Origin: Stutzerimonas zhaodongensis
GTDB taxonomy: Bacteria > Pseudomonadota > Gammaproteobacteria > Pseudomonadales > Pseudomonadaceae
DNA: 64,000 bases
Direction of reading: 5' to 3'
Assembly (NCBI RefSeq): GCF_003696365.1
Contig: NZ_RFFM01000002.1
Location: forward strand, 1,054,001 to 1,118,000
Under the pieces are notes generated by a model that saw only the letters and a program-made list of their open reading frames with translations, did no database searches and was not told where the DNA came from. Made by a program: the position numbers and the translations under genes. Below are positions 36,079 through 45,504 of this stretch, piece by piece; the stretch's first letter is position 1, and every line of letters starts with the position of its first letter.

Positions 36079-36630
36079 TCAGCGGGTACGGATTTCCCCA
36101 CGCGCCAGGCTCTCGACCTTGTTGCCCAGCGGATCGGTTGCCTCGAGGTCGGCCCCGCGCTCGCGTAGCGCTTCGAGCAAGGCGTCACGCTGGAACAGGG
36201 CGGCATACATGGCCGGAGTCTGTCCGGCATTGTTGCGTATGTCGGGGTCGCACTCGGTTGCCAGCAAGCGCTTGGCAATACGCAACTCGCCTTTGAAGAT
36301 CGCGCCCATCAAGGCGGTATTACCGCGTTTGTCCTTTGCGCAGGCATCGGCCCCGGCGCTGATCAATCGCTCCACCGTGTCCGAATGGCCGTTATAGGCG
36401 GCCAGGATCAGTGCGGTGTAGCCCTTTTCGTCGGAGGTGTTAAGGTCGTATCCGGCCTGGATGAATTCGTCGAGCACTTCATCATCGCCAAAGCGTGCGG
36501 CGTTGAAGAAATAGTCGCGTAACTGAGTCTGGACATGCTCGGAATCGTTCGCTAGCTCGCTCGGTTCCGACGCGGCGAACGCCTGCCCACTGCCGAGCAG
36601 CAAGGCAGCCAGTAAGTAAAGGCACTTCAT
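36079..36630 (-). CDS. ankB: ankyrin-repeat protein AnkB
   Basis: A 183-residue secreted protein: signal peptide (MKCLYLLAALLLGSGQAFA), then four ankyrin repeats (FFNAARFGDDEVLDEFIQAG; GYTALILAAYNGHSDTVERLISAGA; GNTALMGAIFKGELRIAKRLLAT; GQTPAMYAALFQRDALLEALRERGA). It lies 78 bases after katB in the same direction. In P. aeruginosa the homologous ankB is needed for full KatB activity and forms a scaffold for it in the periplasm, so the same job is inferred here. Confidence 0.88.
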   Translation of the reverse strand: MKCLYLLAALLLGSGQAFAASEPSELANDSEHVQTQLRDYFFNAARFGDDEVLDEFIQAGYDLNTSDEKGYTALILAAYNGHSDTVERLISAGADACAKDKRGNTALMGAIFKGELRIAKRLLATECDPDIRNNAGQTPAMYAALFQRDALLEALRERGADLEATDPLGNKVESLARGEIRTR

Positions 36631-36708
36631 GCTCCACTCCTGAAAATAGGTGACCCGAGGCTGGCTCGGGTCAGTGGCCGCCGTACTCGGCGACGGCCCG
36701 TTGCTGCG

Positions 36709-38247
36709 TCAGTCCTGCAGATCGGCGGCCAGCGCCTGAACCCGCTTGAGATCGGACTTGGCGACCTTGGTCAGCCCCTCGCCATACTCGGCATCGGCCT
36801 TGTAGAAGAAGGACAGCAGGTGATGGCGAGCCTCCTCGTCAGCCTTGGCCAGTTCGCCACCCAGGGTGTTGATCAGGTCCTTCTGCTCCTTCGCGCTGAA
36901 CGAGCGATACAGATCGCCAGCCTGCTTGAAGTTCTGCTGACGCTGAATCGGTGCCTGTTGAGTGGTACCGCTGAGTTCCAGTTTGCTGAGCTCGGCACGC
37001 GGGGTTTCTTCACGATTCTCGCGGCGGCTCGGCTGGTAGTTGACGCTGGTGGTGGTGTGCCCGCCGTTCAGCTGGCCGTCCTGGTTGCCGTTGTTGACGT
37101 CCACTTTCGGGCGGTTGATTGGCAGGCTCATGCCGTTGGCACCGACGCGATACATCTGAGTGTCGGCATAGGAGAACAACCGCCCCTGCAGCAGACGATC
37201 TTCGGAGGGCTCGATACCGGGCACCAGATTGGCCGGCGCCATGGCAACCTGTTCGGTTTCCTGGAAGATGTTGTCGGGGTTCTTGTTCAGCACCATCTGG
37301 CCAATCTTGCGCTCCGGCACGTCAGGCCAGATTTTTGTGGCGTCCAGTGGATCGAAGTCGAACTTGGCAAGGTCTTGCGGCTTGAGCACCTGAATGTAGA
37401 GATCCCACTTGGGGTAGTCACCCTTGTCGATCGCGGTGATCAGGTCACGGCTCAGATGGCTGTAATCCTTACCCTGCATCGCCTCGTTTTCTTTCGGGTC
37501 GAGGTTCTTCAGGCCCTGCTGGCTTTTCCAATGGAACTTGACGTAGTGCACCTGGCCTTCGTCGTTGACCAGCTTGTAAGCGTGCACGCCGTTGCCATCC
37601 ATCATGCGATAGCTGGCCGGGGTGCCCTGATTGGAGTACAGCAGGGTAAGGGTGCGGGTGGCTTCCGGGTGATGCGAGAGGAAGTCGAAGCGGCGAGTGT
37701 CGTCGTCCAGATTGGTACGCGGATCCGGCTTGAACGAGTGGACCATGTCCGGAAACTTCACCGCGTCGCGGATGAAGAAGGTCGGGAAGTTGTTGCCAAC
37801 CAGATCCCAGTTGCCGTCGGCGGTGTAGAACTTGGTGGCGAAGCCGCGCGGGTCACGCAGTGTTTCGGGCGAATGCAGTCCGTGTACCACGGTGGAAAAA
37901 CGGACGAAGACCGGGGTTGTTTCACCCTTCTCGAAAACCTTGGCCAGGGAGAGGTCGGAGATGTCAGCGGTAGCGGTGAACTCACCATGCGCGCCCGTAC
38001 CCCGCGCATGCACGACGCGCTCAGGAACGCGCTCGCGCCCGAAACGCTGCAGCTTCTGCAGCAACTGGACATCCTGTAGCAGAGTTGGGCCGTTGGGGCC
38101 GGCCGTCTGCGAGTTCTGATTGTTGCCGACCGGCGCGCCATTATCGCGGGTCAGCGGAGCGGCATGTGCCGAAAGGCTCAGCAAGCTGGCGGAAAGCACG
38201 CTCAGTAGCATGCGGGCAGGCAAAGCGCCTGACAGGTAACGATTCAT
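36709..38247 (-). CDS. katB: periplasmic heme catalase KatB
   Basis: A 512-residue monofunctional catalase (clade of PA4613 KatB) with a signal peptide (cleavage after SLSAHA, about residue 29). The catalytic His80 is in RVVHARGTGAHG, the conserved Asn in DLVGNNFPTFFIRDA, and the proximal heme Tyr in GRLFSYADTQMYR. It decomposes H2O2 in the periplasm. The order katB-ankB is as in P. aeruginosa, where OxyR and H2O2 induce it. No fully convincing OxyR site was found in the 38248-38431 gap. Confidence 0.92.
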   Translation of the reverse strand: MNRYLSGALPARMLLSVLSASLLSLSAHAAPLTRDNGAPVGNNQNSQTAGPNGPTLLQDVQLLQKLQRFGRERVPERVVHARGTGAHGEFTATADISDLSLAKVFEKGETTPVFVRFSTVVHGLHSPETLRDPRGFATKFYTADGNWDLVGNNFPTFFIRDAVKFPDMVHSFKPDPRTNLDDDTRRFDFLSHHPEATRTLTLLYSNQGTPASYRMMDGNGVHAYKLVNDEGQVHYVKFHWKSQQGLKNLDPKENEAMQGKDYSHLSRDLITAIDKGDYPKWDLYIQVLKPQDLAKFDFDPLDATKIWPDVPERKIGQMVLNKNPDNIFQETEQVAMAPANLVPGIEPSEDRLLQGRLFSYADTQMYRVGANGMSLPINRPKVDVNNGNQDGQLNGGHTTTSVNYQPSRRENREETPRAELSKLELSGTTQQAPIQRQQNFKQAGDLYRSFSAKEQKDLINTLGGELAKADEEARHHLLSFFYKADAEYGEGLTKVAKSDLKRVQALAADLQD

Positions 38248-38431
38248 CTAGTCGTCCTCTTCTCGTTTTAGTTGCGTGTTGCACGCGTCGAGGAGACTAG
38301 GGTCCGGGGACCGATAGGCGAAATTGAATAAGCGAAGCGGCGCGATAGGCAATTTCTGGTTGCTTCACGCCTGCCTTGGGCTCACGCGCGCCTACAGCCG
38401 GGGCGCGAGGGGGAATCAGCAATTGATAGCG

Positions 38432-39112
38432 TCAGCGGGGCACCGCGCCGGTCAGCTGGGCACTTGCCCGCTGCTCTTGCATATCGCTCAGGCGCAGTTG
38501 AGTCAGGTAGGCGGCCAACGAGGCGATGTCCGTATCGGTCAGCTTGCTTGCGATGCCGATCATCACTGAACCGGCGCGGCTCGGATCGTTGGCACGGAAC
38601 CGGGTAAGCGCCTTGCGAACGTACTCATCAGGTTGGCCGGCCAGGCGCGGCATGGTTTCCATGCCCTGTGCATGATCGCCGTGGCAGACCGTGCAAGTGC
38701 TCTGGAACAGTGCGCCACCACGTTTGACGAGCTCGGAGTCAGCCGTGACGTTACCTGGAGCTACCTTCTGCTGACTGAAATAGACCGCAATATTGACCCT
38801 GTCCTCGAGAGTCAGGCTCTTCGCCAGCTTCGACATTACGTAATCAACGCGCTCGCCGCTGGCGAACTTCTCGAACGAGTGAAAGAGATAAACGGGGCTC
38901 TGCGCAGCCAGGTTTGGAATGTGCGGGCGCTTGCTGTTGCCGTCCTCGCCATGACAGTACCCGCAGAAGACTGCTCGCTCCTTGCCTGCCGCATAAGCCT
39001 GCTCGCGACGCCTGGCGTCGTCCATCAGATAGCTGAAGCGCTCCATCGCCTCCTCGCTAGCATGGACGATGGATGCAAAGCAGCAACACAGGATAAGAAT
39101 GATCGGGCGCAT
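38432..39112 (-). CDS. diheme cytochrome c, c4-like
   Basis: A 226-residue exported cytochrome with a signal peptide (MRPIILILCCCFASIVHA). It has two covalent heme sites, CGYCH (C50, C53, H54) and CTVCH (C140, C143, H144), in two similar class I domains; methionines such as M94 and M154 are candidate axial ligands. Bilobal c4-type cytochromes shuttle electrons to terminal oxidases. The start at 39112 is the one that begins the signal peptide. It has no adjacent oxidase gene; katB-ankB follow downstream in the same direction after 184 bases. Confidence 0.87.
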   Translation of the reverse strand: MRPIILILCCCFASIVHASEEAMERFSYLMDDARRREQAYAAGKERAVFCGYCHGEDGNSKRPHIPNLAAQSPVYLFHSFEKFASGERVDYVMSKLAKSLTLEDRVNIAVYFSQQKVAPGNVTADSELVKRGGALFQSTCTVCHGDHAQGMETMPRLAGQPDEYVRKALTRFRANDPSRAGSVMIGIASKLTDTDIASLAAYLTQLRLSDMQEQRASAQLTGAVPR

Positions 39113-39368
39113 TGAGAATCCGGCACTGTTGAAAGGAAGCATGGCAGCCGGACTATAGGGATATGCGCAACCGGGATACTGGCGCAGGTCAATAAAGCCG
39201 CACAGAGGCGGATACTCCAGCCGGACGAGAGCGGAAATAAATGCAGCTGTGCGCTCTTGCCGCATTGACCGTGCAAATAAAAACTGAAGGCGCCGCCAAT
39301 ATGACGAACACAGCCGGTGTGTATTCGACTAAAGTAGCGGCCCTTTTTGCCAGCACGAGCCGCGAAAC

Positions 39369-39851
39369 ATGTTAGATGCACATGCCCAACTGACCATGAC
39401 CGTCCTGATGACGCCGGACAAGGCCAACTTTTCGGGCAACGTACATGGCGGCACGCTGCTGAAATACCTCGACGAAGTGGCTTATGCATGCGCCAGCCGC
39501 TATGCCGGCCAATACGTAGTCACGCTATCAGTCGATCAGGTCAACTTCCGTCAGCCTGTACACGTGGGCGAACTGGTGACCTTCCTCGCCTCGGTCAACT
39601 ACGTTGGGACCACGTCGATGGAAATCGGCATAAAAGTGATAACCGAAGACATCCGGCAGAAAACCGTCCGCCACACCAACAGTTGCTTTTTCACCATGGT
39701 CGCGGTCGGTGAGGATGGCCGTCCCGCCGCTGTCCCCCCGCTGAATCCGCAAACACCTGATCAGAAGCGCCGCTGCGCCCAGGCCCAGCAGCGTCGTCAG
39801 ATACGTCGTGAGCTGGAAGACCGTTACCGCGCCATCAAAGATGAATACTGA
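39369..39851 (+). CDS. acyl-CoA thioesterase, hotdog fold (YciA/BACH type)
   Basis: A 160-residue hotdog-fold protein. The motif [41 protein letters not shown] carries the catalytic Asn/Asp-type segment of acyl-CoA hydrolases, and [31 protein letters not shown] is the second conserved strand set. It hydrolyses acyl-CoA to free acid and CoA. A charged helical tail ([28 protein letters not shown]) follows the domain. It is a stand-alone gene. Confidence 0.9.
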   Translation: MLDAHAQLTMTVLMTPDKANFSGNVHGGTLLKYLDEVAYACASRYAGQYVVTLSVDQVNFRQPVHVGELVTFLASVNYVGTTSMEIGIKVITEDIRQKTVRHTNSCFFTMVAVGEDGRPAAVPPLNPQTPDQKRRCAQAQQRRQIRRELEDRYRAIKDEY

Positions 39852-39940
39852 TCCATCGATGCAGCAGGCGGTGTCAGCCCCTAGCGGTTAAAAACCCTAT
39901 ACAATCCGCGGCTTTTCGCTACTGCCATCGAGGATTCGCC

Positions 39941-40282
39941 GTGAGCGCTTTGCCACCCTGCCCCCAATGCAACTCCGAATACACCTATGAAGACGGCCAG
40001 ATGCTGGTTTGCCCGGAGTGCGCTCACGAGTGGTCGGCCAACCCGGAAGCTTCAGCCGGCAAGGACGAAAAGGTTATCAAGGACTCGGTCGGCAACACCC
40101 TACAGGACGGCGACACAGTCACGGTGATCAAGGATCTGAAGGTCAAGGGTTCATCACTGGTGGTGAAGGTGGGCACCAAGGTGAAGAACATCCGCCTCGT
40201 CGACGGCGACCATGACATCGATTGCAAGATCGATGGCATCGGCGCAATGAAGCTGAAATCCGAGTTCGTTCGTAAGGTTTGA
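39941..40282 (+). CDS. yjdM: PhnA/YjdM-family zinc-ribbon protein
   Basis: A 113-residue protein with an N-terminal zinc ribbon ([26 protein letters not shown]) and a C-terminal SH3-like barrel ([25 protein letters not shown]...[14 protein letters not shown]). The family was once called alkylphosphonate utilisation PhnA, but that role is not proven. The start is a GTG at 39941 with GAGGATTC upstream. Confidence 0.9.
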   Translation: MSALPPCPQCNSEYTYEDGQMLVCPECAHEWSANPEASAGKDEKVIKDSVGNTLQDGDTVTVIKDLKVKGSSLVVKVGTKVKNIRLVDGDHDIDCKIDGIGAMKLKSEFVRKV

Positions 40283-40368
40283 CCGGCACCAGGCGAGCCC
40301 TGCAATTGCCATAGGAGGCAGGTTGCTGCCGGTCAATGCCTCAAACGGTGCTGATCGACAGCTTGCAG

Positions 40369-40434
40369 GGTGGATCGCCTCATCGATCCACCGAGCGAGG
40401 CCCAGGTGGATCTAAAAAGCGCCATCCACCCTAC
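40369..40434. repeat. tandem pair of GGTGGAT REP-like stem-loops
   Basis: GGTGGATCG (40369-40377) pairs with CGATCCACC (40384-40392), and GGTGGAT (40405-40411) pairs with ATCCACC (40424-40430), followed by CTAC. This is a doublet of a Pseudomonas repeat of the GTAGGGTGGAT type, between the PhnA-type gene and the convergent speA. Confidence 0.65.
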
Positions 40435-40458
40435 GACCAATGGCTAGCCTGCTGACGA

Positions 40459-42372
40459 TCAGGGCGTCAGATACGAAGACCGCGTCAGCCCCAGCCGCAG
40501 CGCATCGATGTACTGAGTGCGCTCCTTGGCACTGAGCCGTGCACTCGACACCTTATCGCGGTAGTAAGTCATCAACTCCTCCGGCGACAGGTGCACATAG
40601 CGCAGCATATCCTCGATAGTGTCGTGGGTCTCAATGCCGGCGTGATAGAAGCTGCCATCCTCACGCTGATAGACGTTCACCGAGTCGGTATCGCCGAACA
40701 GGTTGTGCATGTCGCCAAGAATTTCCTGGTAAGCACCCACCAGGAAAACGCCGAGGAAGTACTCCTCCCCCGCCTGAATGTCGTGCACCGGCATGCTGTT
40801 TTCGATGCTCTGCTCGTCGACGTAATGCTTGATCTTGCCGTCCGAGTCGCAAGTCAGATCCTGCAGTACTGCGCGACGTACAGGCTCTTCGGTCAGGCGA
40901 TGCAACGGCACGATCGGCAGAATCTGGTCGATCGCCCAGGTGTCCGGCAGGCTCTGGAAAACCGAGAAGTTGCAGATGTACTTGTCCGCGAGCTTGTCGT
41001 TCAACTCATCAAGTACGGCGCGATGCGAACGCTGACGCGCCTTAAGCTGGTTGTACAGGCGGCGGCAAATGGCGAAATAGCTCTGCTCGGCCAGTGCTTT
41101 CTGCGCCAGGCTCAGCTTGCCGGATGCGTACTGCGCCGCGGCCTCGCTCATGTAGTGAGTCGCGCGCCAATAGGTTTCGGTGACCATCTCCGGATCGGTC
41201 GGGCCGAGCAAATCAGCCAATGCCTGCACGATCTCGGGCAGCTCATCGTAGTTCTCGATGGTCGGCGCCTCGTCGTTATGACGCTCAAAGTCGGTTACCT
41301 GCATGACCAGCACCGCGTGGTGCGCAGTCATCGCCCGACCGCTCTCGGAGAAGATGTGCGGGTGCGGCAGCTCCTGCCGGTCGCAGAATTCCTTGAGCAT
41401 GCCGACCACGGTGCCGGCGTATTCGTCGATGTCGTAGTTGATCGAGCTGGCGTTGCGAGAATGGGTACCGTCGTAGTCCACGCCAAGACCGCCACCAACG
41501 TCGATATGGTCGACCGGCAGCCCAAGCGCCCGTAGCTCGGCGTAATAACGGATGGCTTCACGGAAGCCGTCACGGTAATCGGCCAGGTTGGCGATCTGCG
41601 AGCCCATGTGGAAGTGCAGCAAGCGAACACCCTGGTCGACGCCCGCCGCGCGGAAGCGGTCGATGACCGTAAGCAGCTGAGCAGCTGAGAGGCCGAACTT
41701 GGATTTTTCGCCACCAGTATCGGCCCACTTGCTCGATGCCAGCGATGACAAACGCACACGCAACCCAACTTGCGGCATCACCTTCAGCTCTGCGGCTTCC
41801 TCGATCACCAGCCCTACTTCCGACATCTTCTCGATGACGATGAATACGTTGTGGCCGAGTTTCTGTCCCATCAGCGCCAGGCGAATGAACTCACGGTCCT
41901 TGTACCCGTTGCAGACGATGGTGCCGCCCTTGGGCGCCAGCGCCAGTACGGCCATCAACTCGGGCTTGGAGCCCGCTTCCAGGCCAATGGAAACGTTCTG
42001 CGTGGCGATGATGTTTTCGATCACCGCCTCTTGCTGGTTGACCTTGATCGGGTAAAGCGCGGTGTACTTGCTCTGGTATTCCAAGCGTTCGATATTGGCG
42101 TCGAAGGCACCGGTCAAGCGACGCACACGGTCCTGGAGAATATCGGGGAAGCGCACCAGCAACGGGAGGGTCAACCCGGCATCGCGCAGCTGTTCGATCA
42201 AGCTGGTGAACTCGATGGCCTCGCCGTTGGGGCCCTGAGGTCGCACCTCGACATGGCCCTCATCGCTGATCGAAAAATACCCGGCGCCCCAGTGCCGGAT
42301 ACCGTAGACGCTGCGACTATCCGCTGCGGTCCACTGGCTTCCGTCATCTTTACGTGTGCGTCGTACAGGCAT
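40459..42372 (-). CDS. speA: biosynthetic arginine decarboxylase
   Basis: A 637-residue PLP fold-type III decarboxylase making agmatine from arginine, the first step of the agmatine route to putrescine. The PLP lysine is K110 in [29 protein letters not shown] and [16 protein letters not shown] bind the cofactor phosphate, and the C-terminal residues near [15 protein letters not shown] and [13 protein letters not shown] follow the SpeA family. Length is typical. Together with the YciH gene upstream it matches the P. aeruginosa order. Confidence 0.95.
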   Translation of the reverse strand: MPVRRTRKDDGSQWTAADSRSVYGIRHWGAGYFSISDEGHVEVRPQGPNGEAIEFTSLIEQLRDAGLTLPLLVRFPDILQDRVRRLTGAFDANIERLEYQSKYTALYPIKVNQQEAVIENIIATQNVSIGLEAGSKPELMAVLALAPKGGTIVCNGYKDREFIRLALMGQKLGHNVFIVIEKMSEVGLVIEEAAELKVMPQVGLRVRLSSLASSKWADTGGEKSKFGLSAAQLLTVIDRFRAAGVDQGVRLLHFHMGSQIANLADYRDGFREAIRYYAELRALGLPVDHIDVGGGLGVDYDGTHSRNASSINYDIDEYAGTVVGMLKEFCDRQELPHPHIFSESGRAMTAHHAVLVMQVTDFERHNDEAPTIENYDELPEIVQALADLLGPTDPEMVTETYWRATHYMSEAAAQYASGKLSLAQKALAEQSYFAICRRLYNQLKARQRSHRAVLDELNDKLADKYICNFSVFQSLPDTWAIDQILPIVPLHRLTEEPVRRAVLQDLTCDSDGKIKHYVDEQSIENSMPVHDIQAGEEYFLGVFLVGAYQEILGDMHNLFGDTDSVNVYQREDGSFYHAGIETHDTIEDMLRYVHLSPEELMTYYRDKVSSARLSAKERTQYIDALRLGLTRSSYLTP

Positions 42373-42492
42373 CTAAGCCTCCTGAAAATGAGATGGGGGT
42401 CTGTCGAGCGTAGCGCGACAGCAAGGCAATGCAGATTGGACAGCAGGCAGGCCGTGAAATAAGCGGCCCCGCCAGATTGGCTTGGAAATCGG

Positions 42493-42864
42493 TCAACCGC
42501 CGGACTTCTTGGCCTTGAAACCGCGCTTGATCAGCTCATCGATCAGCAGTTGAACATGGTCACCTTGTATTTCGATGACGCCTTCCTTGAGTGATCCGCC
42601 TGTCCCGCAGCGACGCTTGAGTGCGCTGGCCAAGTCCTTCAGCTCAGCCTCGGCAAGTGGCACACCCGTAATGGTCGACACTGTCTTGCCACCCCGCCCT
42701 TTGCTTTCCCGGCGGACCCGGGCGATGCCGTCGCCTTCGGGAATGGTCGTCTGCTTGCAGATACAAGCGTCCAGCGGCTGGCTGCAGCTCGGACAATGCC
42801 GCCCGGAATCGGTAGAAAAAACGAGGCCACCAAGGCCGGAGAAGGAGGTGGTTTTCTTGGCCAC
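42493..42864 (-). CDS. yciH: SUI1/YciH translation factor homologue
   Basis: A 123-residue protein with an N-terminal zinc-ribbon-like element (RHCPSCSQPLDACICK) and a C-terminal SUI1/eIF1-like domain (VRRESKGRGGKTVSTITGVPL...LKRRCGTGGSLKEGVIEIQGDHVQLL). Bacterial YciH inhibits initiation with non-canonical start signals or under stress. The C-terminal KAKKSGG is basic. It is upstream of and co-oriented with speA, 120 bases apart. Confidence 0.92.
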   Translation of the reverse strand: MAKKTTSFSGLGGLVFSTDSGRHCPSCSQPLDACICKQTTIPEGDGIARVRRESKGRGGKTVSTITGVPLAEAELKDLASALKRRCGTGGSLKEGVIEIQGDHVQLLIDELIKRGFKAKKSGG

Positions 42865-43142
42865 ACGAACCTCTTGAGCGAAGAAATCGGCACCGCTACG
42901 CCCAGTGCCACACAGCCGCGCAATTTAACAGCAAAAACGAATCAGACGTAGACCCGGACGCCACCCTTCGATACCGATACCAGGAGCGCCGTCGGCGAGG
43001 ACGAAGTCGAACGGTGACAGCGGTAATGCGCGAGGCCCGAACTCCGGCGAAGCTTTGATTTCTTGCACCGAGCTTCAAGCAGCAAGCTCGGCAGAGAGGC
43101 GCCCTCTCGCAGTCAGATTCGCCAGCAGGTCCGCAACCGACG

Positions 43143-44237
43143 TCAGAGCCTGCCAACCGGCGCATACGGCGAGGGATCAATACAGGGGGCACGCCCCAGC
43201 ATCAGCTCAGCGAGCAACTGACAGGACGCCGGTGCCAGTACGAGTCCATTTCGGAAATGCCCGCAATTGAGCCATAACCCCTCGTAACCCGGCACCGCAC
43301 CTATATAAGGAATGCCTTCAGGCGAAGCGGGCCTGAGACCTGCCCAGTGCTTGATCACCTTAGCATCGGCGAGCCCTGGCAGCAGGTCGATAGCAGTCGC
43401 CCTGAGGCTCTCCAGTGCATCCTCAGTGGGCGTTTTGTCGAAGCCGACGTCTTCCAATGTACTGCCGACGAGAATATGCCCATCACGCCGCGGAATCGCA
43501 TAACGCCGCTTGGCCAGCACCATGCTGGGCAGGAAATCTTCGGCGCATTTGAAGAGGATCATCTGCCCTTTCATGGGCCGGACCGGTAATTCCAAACCCA
43601 GGCGAGCTATCAGATTGCCGCTCCAGGCGCCCGCCGCGACCACCACTTGCTCGGCCCGCATTTCTCCCAGCGCCGTTTGAACGCCTAAGATCCGCTGCCC
43701 TTCCCGCACGAAGCCATGCACTGGACAGCGCTCGACGATTCGCACGTTTGGCATCTGCGCCAAGGCCCCTCGCATCGCCTGTAGCAGCCTTGGGTTACGT
43801 ACGTTGGCAACGCCCGGCATGTACACCGCCTTGGCGAAACCGTCACCAAGCGCAGGGACCGCGGCGTGCACCTCCTTCATGTGGACACGGTGAAGGGCTC
43901 GCCCTTCCCGCTGCGCCCAAGCCAGCGCGTGGTCTTCATCTTCAAGATCCAACCAGTAAAGCCCGGTCTCGTGCACCTCCGGATCCACACCGCTCTGCTG
44001 CTTCAACACCTCGCCAAGCCCCGGATAGTAATCCTGCGACCAATGGGCCAACGCCGTTACTGCGGCGCTGTAACGCCAGGGATAGAGCGGAGAAACGATA
44101 CCGCCGCCGGCCCAGGAGGCTTCGGTGCCAGTGTCCGACGCATCGATCAAGGTTACGGGAACGCCCCCGGCCGCCAGCCCATAGGCAGACAGCAATCCAA
44201 TGACACCACCGCCCACCACAATAGTCTGTCGCTTCAC
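43143..44237 (-). CDS. thiO: FAD-dependent glycine oxidase ThiO-like
   Basis: A 364-residue flavoprotein of the D-amino-acid oxidase/ThiO family. The dinucleotide motif VVGGGVIGLLSAYGLA is at the N-terminus, WAGGGIVSPLYPWRY follows, and HWAGLRPASPEGIPYIG plus NCGHFRNGLVLAPA form the C-terminal FAD/active site. ThiO makes the imine of glycine needed for thiazole synthesis; the family also includes broader amine oxidases. The start is a GTG at 44237, with GGAGGT upstream; no ATG fits. It is divergent from the pilin operon, as in P. aeruginosa (PA4548). Confidence 0.87.
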   Translation of the reverse strand: MKRQTIVVGGGVIGLLSAYGLAAGGVPVTLIDASDTGTEASWAGGGIVSPLYPWRYSAAVTALAHWSQDYYPGLGEVLKQQSGVDPEVHETGLYWLDLEDEDHALAWAQREGRALHRVHMKEVHAAVPALGDGFAKAVYMPGVANVRNPRLLQAMRGALAQMPNVRIVERCPVHGFVREGQRILGVQTALGEMRAEQVVVAAGAWSGNLIARLGLELPVRPMKGQMILFKCAEDFLPSMVLAKRRYAIPRRDGHILVGSTLEDVGFDKTPTEDALESLRATAIDLLPGLADAKVIKHWAGLRPASPEGIPYIGAVPGYEGLWLNCGHFRNGLVLAPASCQLLAELMLGRAPCIDPSPYAPVGRL

Positions 44238-44315
44238 TCCACCTCCGGCACTCGGGTTCACATTTCCAGCTTTTCGTCCTTGGACTCTCCGCCACGCTGG
44301 TCTACAAAGCTCACT

Positions 44316-44334
44316 CGCCAACTGGAAGTTGGCG
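44316..44334. promoter_or_regulatory. inverted repeat upstream of fimT
   Basis: CGCCAACT and AGTTGGCG form an 8-base perfect inverted repeat with a 3-base spacer, 61 bases before the fimT start. A second stem, CCGCC/GGCGG, is at 44352-44366. Either could be an operator or leader structure. No AlgR-like CCGTTCGTC site was seen. Confidence 0.35.
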
Positions 44335-44394
44335 GAATGGAGCAAAAGACACCGCCAGGACGGCGGCAGATGATACGTGCAAAGGACCTGCACC

Positions 44395-44913
44395 ATGCCA
44401 GACAAGGATCAAGGCTTCACGCTTGTTGAGTTGCTTATGACGCTGACGGTACTTGCCGTCGTGTTGGCCATAGCCATCCCCAGCTTTACTTCAGCCATCG
44501 AGTCGGTTCGCCAGCGCACTCAGATCAATCAGCTAGTAGCCGACCTCAATTTCGCTAGAAGCCGGGCGATAACAAGCAGACGGCCCGTGAGCATTTGCGC
44601 AGGCCAGGAGAACTGTAACGGCACGCGAAGCTGGAGTGGCCAGATACTGACGTTCGAAGACCTGAACGGTAACGGCAAGCTTGATATAGAAGACGCTTCA
44701 CTTCGGATATCGATGATAGACGCGAGTCTCGACTGGACCTGGCGAAACTCTCGCCAGCAGCGGCACATGACCTTCAAACCGGACGGTACGACCCACAGCC
44801 TGAACGGCACCTTCATTCTTTGCCGCCAACGTGTAGCGCTTAAGACGGTTGTGATCAATGTCACAGGACGAGCGAGACTTGGGACACCCACTGCTGACGA
44901 CCATTGCACCTAA
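44395..44913 (+). CDS. fimT: type IV pilus minor pilin FimT
   Basis: A 172-residue pseudopilin. It has a short leader MPDKDQG, with PilD cleavage expected between G7 and F8 in DQG-FTLVELLMTLTVLAVVLAI, and the conserved E5 of the mature protein. The GspH/FimT C-terminal domain has FARSRAITSRRPVSIC, a disulfide-rich region and the TTVVIN-like end. In Pseudomonas and related species FimT acts in pilus function and DNA uptake. AAGGA precedes the ATG. It is the first gene in the minor pilin operon. Confidence 0.9.
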   Translation: MPDKDQGFTLVELLMTLTVLAVVLAIAIPSFTSAIESVRQRTQINQLVADLNFARSRAITSRRPVSICAGQENCNGTRSWSGQILTFEDLNGNGKLDIEDASLRISMIDASLDWTWRNSRQQRHMTFKPDGTTHSLNGTFILCRQRVALKTVVINVTGRARLGTPTADDHCT

Positions 44914-44988
44914 CATGCCGCACAACCTACGAAACCAACCGGACGTCCGGGGACAATAGGAAGCGCAACGGCTTATCGGGATGATCTG

Positions 44989-45504
44989 ATGACTTTAAAA
45001 TCGAGAAAAACCATGCGGTATTCCCGAGCTTTCACCCTTATCGAGTTGCTTGTCACCCTGGCGGTTCTGGCCATCGTGATGGCGATCGCTGCACCTTCTT
45101 TCACCAACCTCATCCAGAGCAACCGGACCCAGACGATATCAAACGATCTCTTAGGTGCGCTGCAATACGCCCGCTCCGAAGCAGTTAAGCGAGGCGCCAA
45201 GGTCGATATATGCCGACGCAATGGCGAAGTTTGTGCCAACGCTACGGACTGGGGCAACGGCTGGCTTGTAAAGGTAAATGGTGGAGCGGTACTGCGCGTA
45301 TGGGAAGCAGTTGGCGGGCGAGATACCGTTACTGGCCCCAACGAAACACTGACCTATCGCCCGAACGGTTTGCTGGTCAAGGCAGACGATGCTGTTGACT
45401 CGACCTTCACCGTTGCTTTTGCAAACTGCACTGGCAAGCCCCAGTACACCATCGCGCTCACAGCTACGGGACGGGCTACAAGCGCAAAAGGAACTTGCCC
45501 ATGA
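44989..45504 (+). CDS. fimU: type IV pilus minor pilin FimU
   Basis: A 171-residue GspH/FimT-type pilin with the N-terminal helix FTLIELLVTLAVLAIVMAIAAPSFTN and C-terminal VDICRRNGEVCA...TYRPNGLLVKADD. The residue before the PilD cleavage point is Ala (YSRA-FTLIEL) instead of the nearly invariant Gly. The start may be 44989 or the internal ATG at 45013; both give a plausible leader. FimU is part of the pilus tip complex with PilVWX and PilE and is essential for pilus assembly in P. aeruginosa. The stop overlaps the pilV start (ATGA). Confidence 0.9.
   Translation: MTLKSRKTMRYSRAFTLIELLVTLAVLAIVMAIAAPSFTNLIQSNRTQTISNDLLGALQYARSEAVKRGAKVDICRRNGEVCANATDWGNGWLVKVNGGAVLRVWEAVGGRDTVTGPNETLTYRPNGLLVKADDAVDSTFTVAFANCTGKPQYTIALTATGRATSAKGTCP

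Noticed and set aside
36820..38079. 419-codon plus-strand open frame
   Set aside because: Antisense to katB, whose catalytic residues are all present.
38314..38348. OxyR-type site upstream of katB
   Set aside because: Two ATAG quarter-sites occur, but they are 31 bases apart rather than 22 and the CTAT partners are poor. Not reported as an operator.
43068..43091. Terminator of thiO (CCGAGCTT/AAGCTCGG stem)
   Set aside because: The 8-base stem is real, but it lies 52 bases past the stop and no U-tract follows on the minus strand. Too weak to list.
44238..44394. AlgR binding site before the minor pilin operon
   Set aside because: No CCGTTCGTC-like sequence was found by eye. Only unrelated inverted repeats are present.
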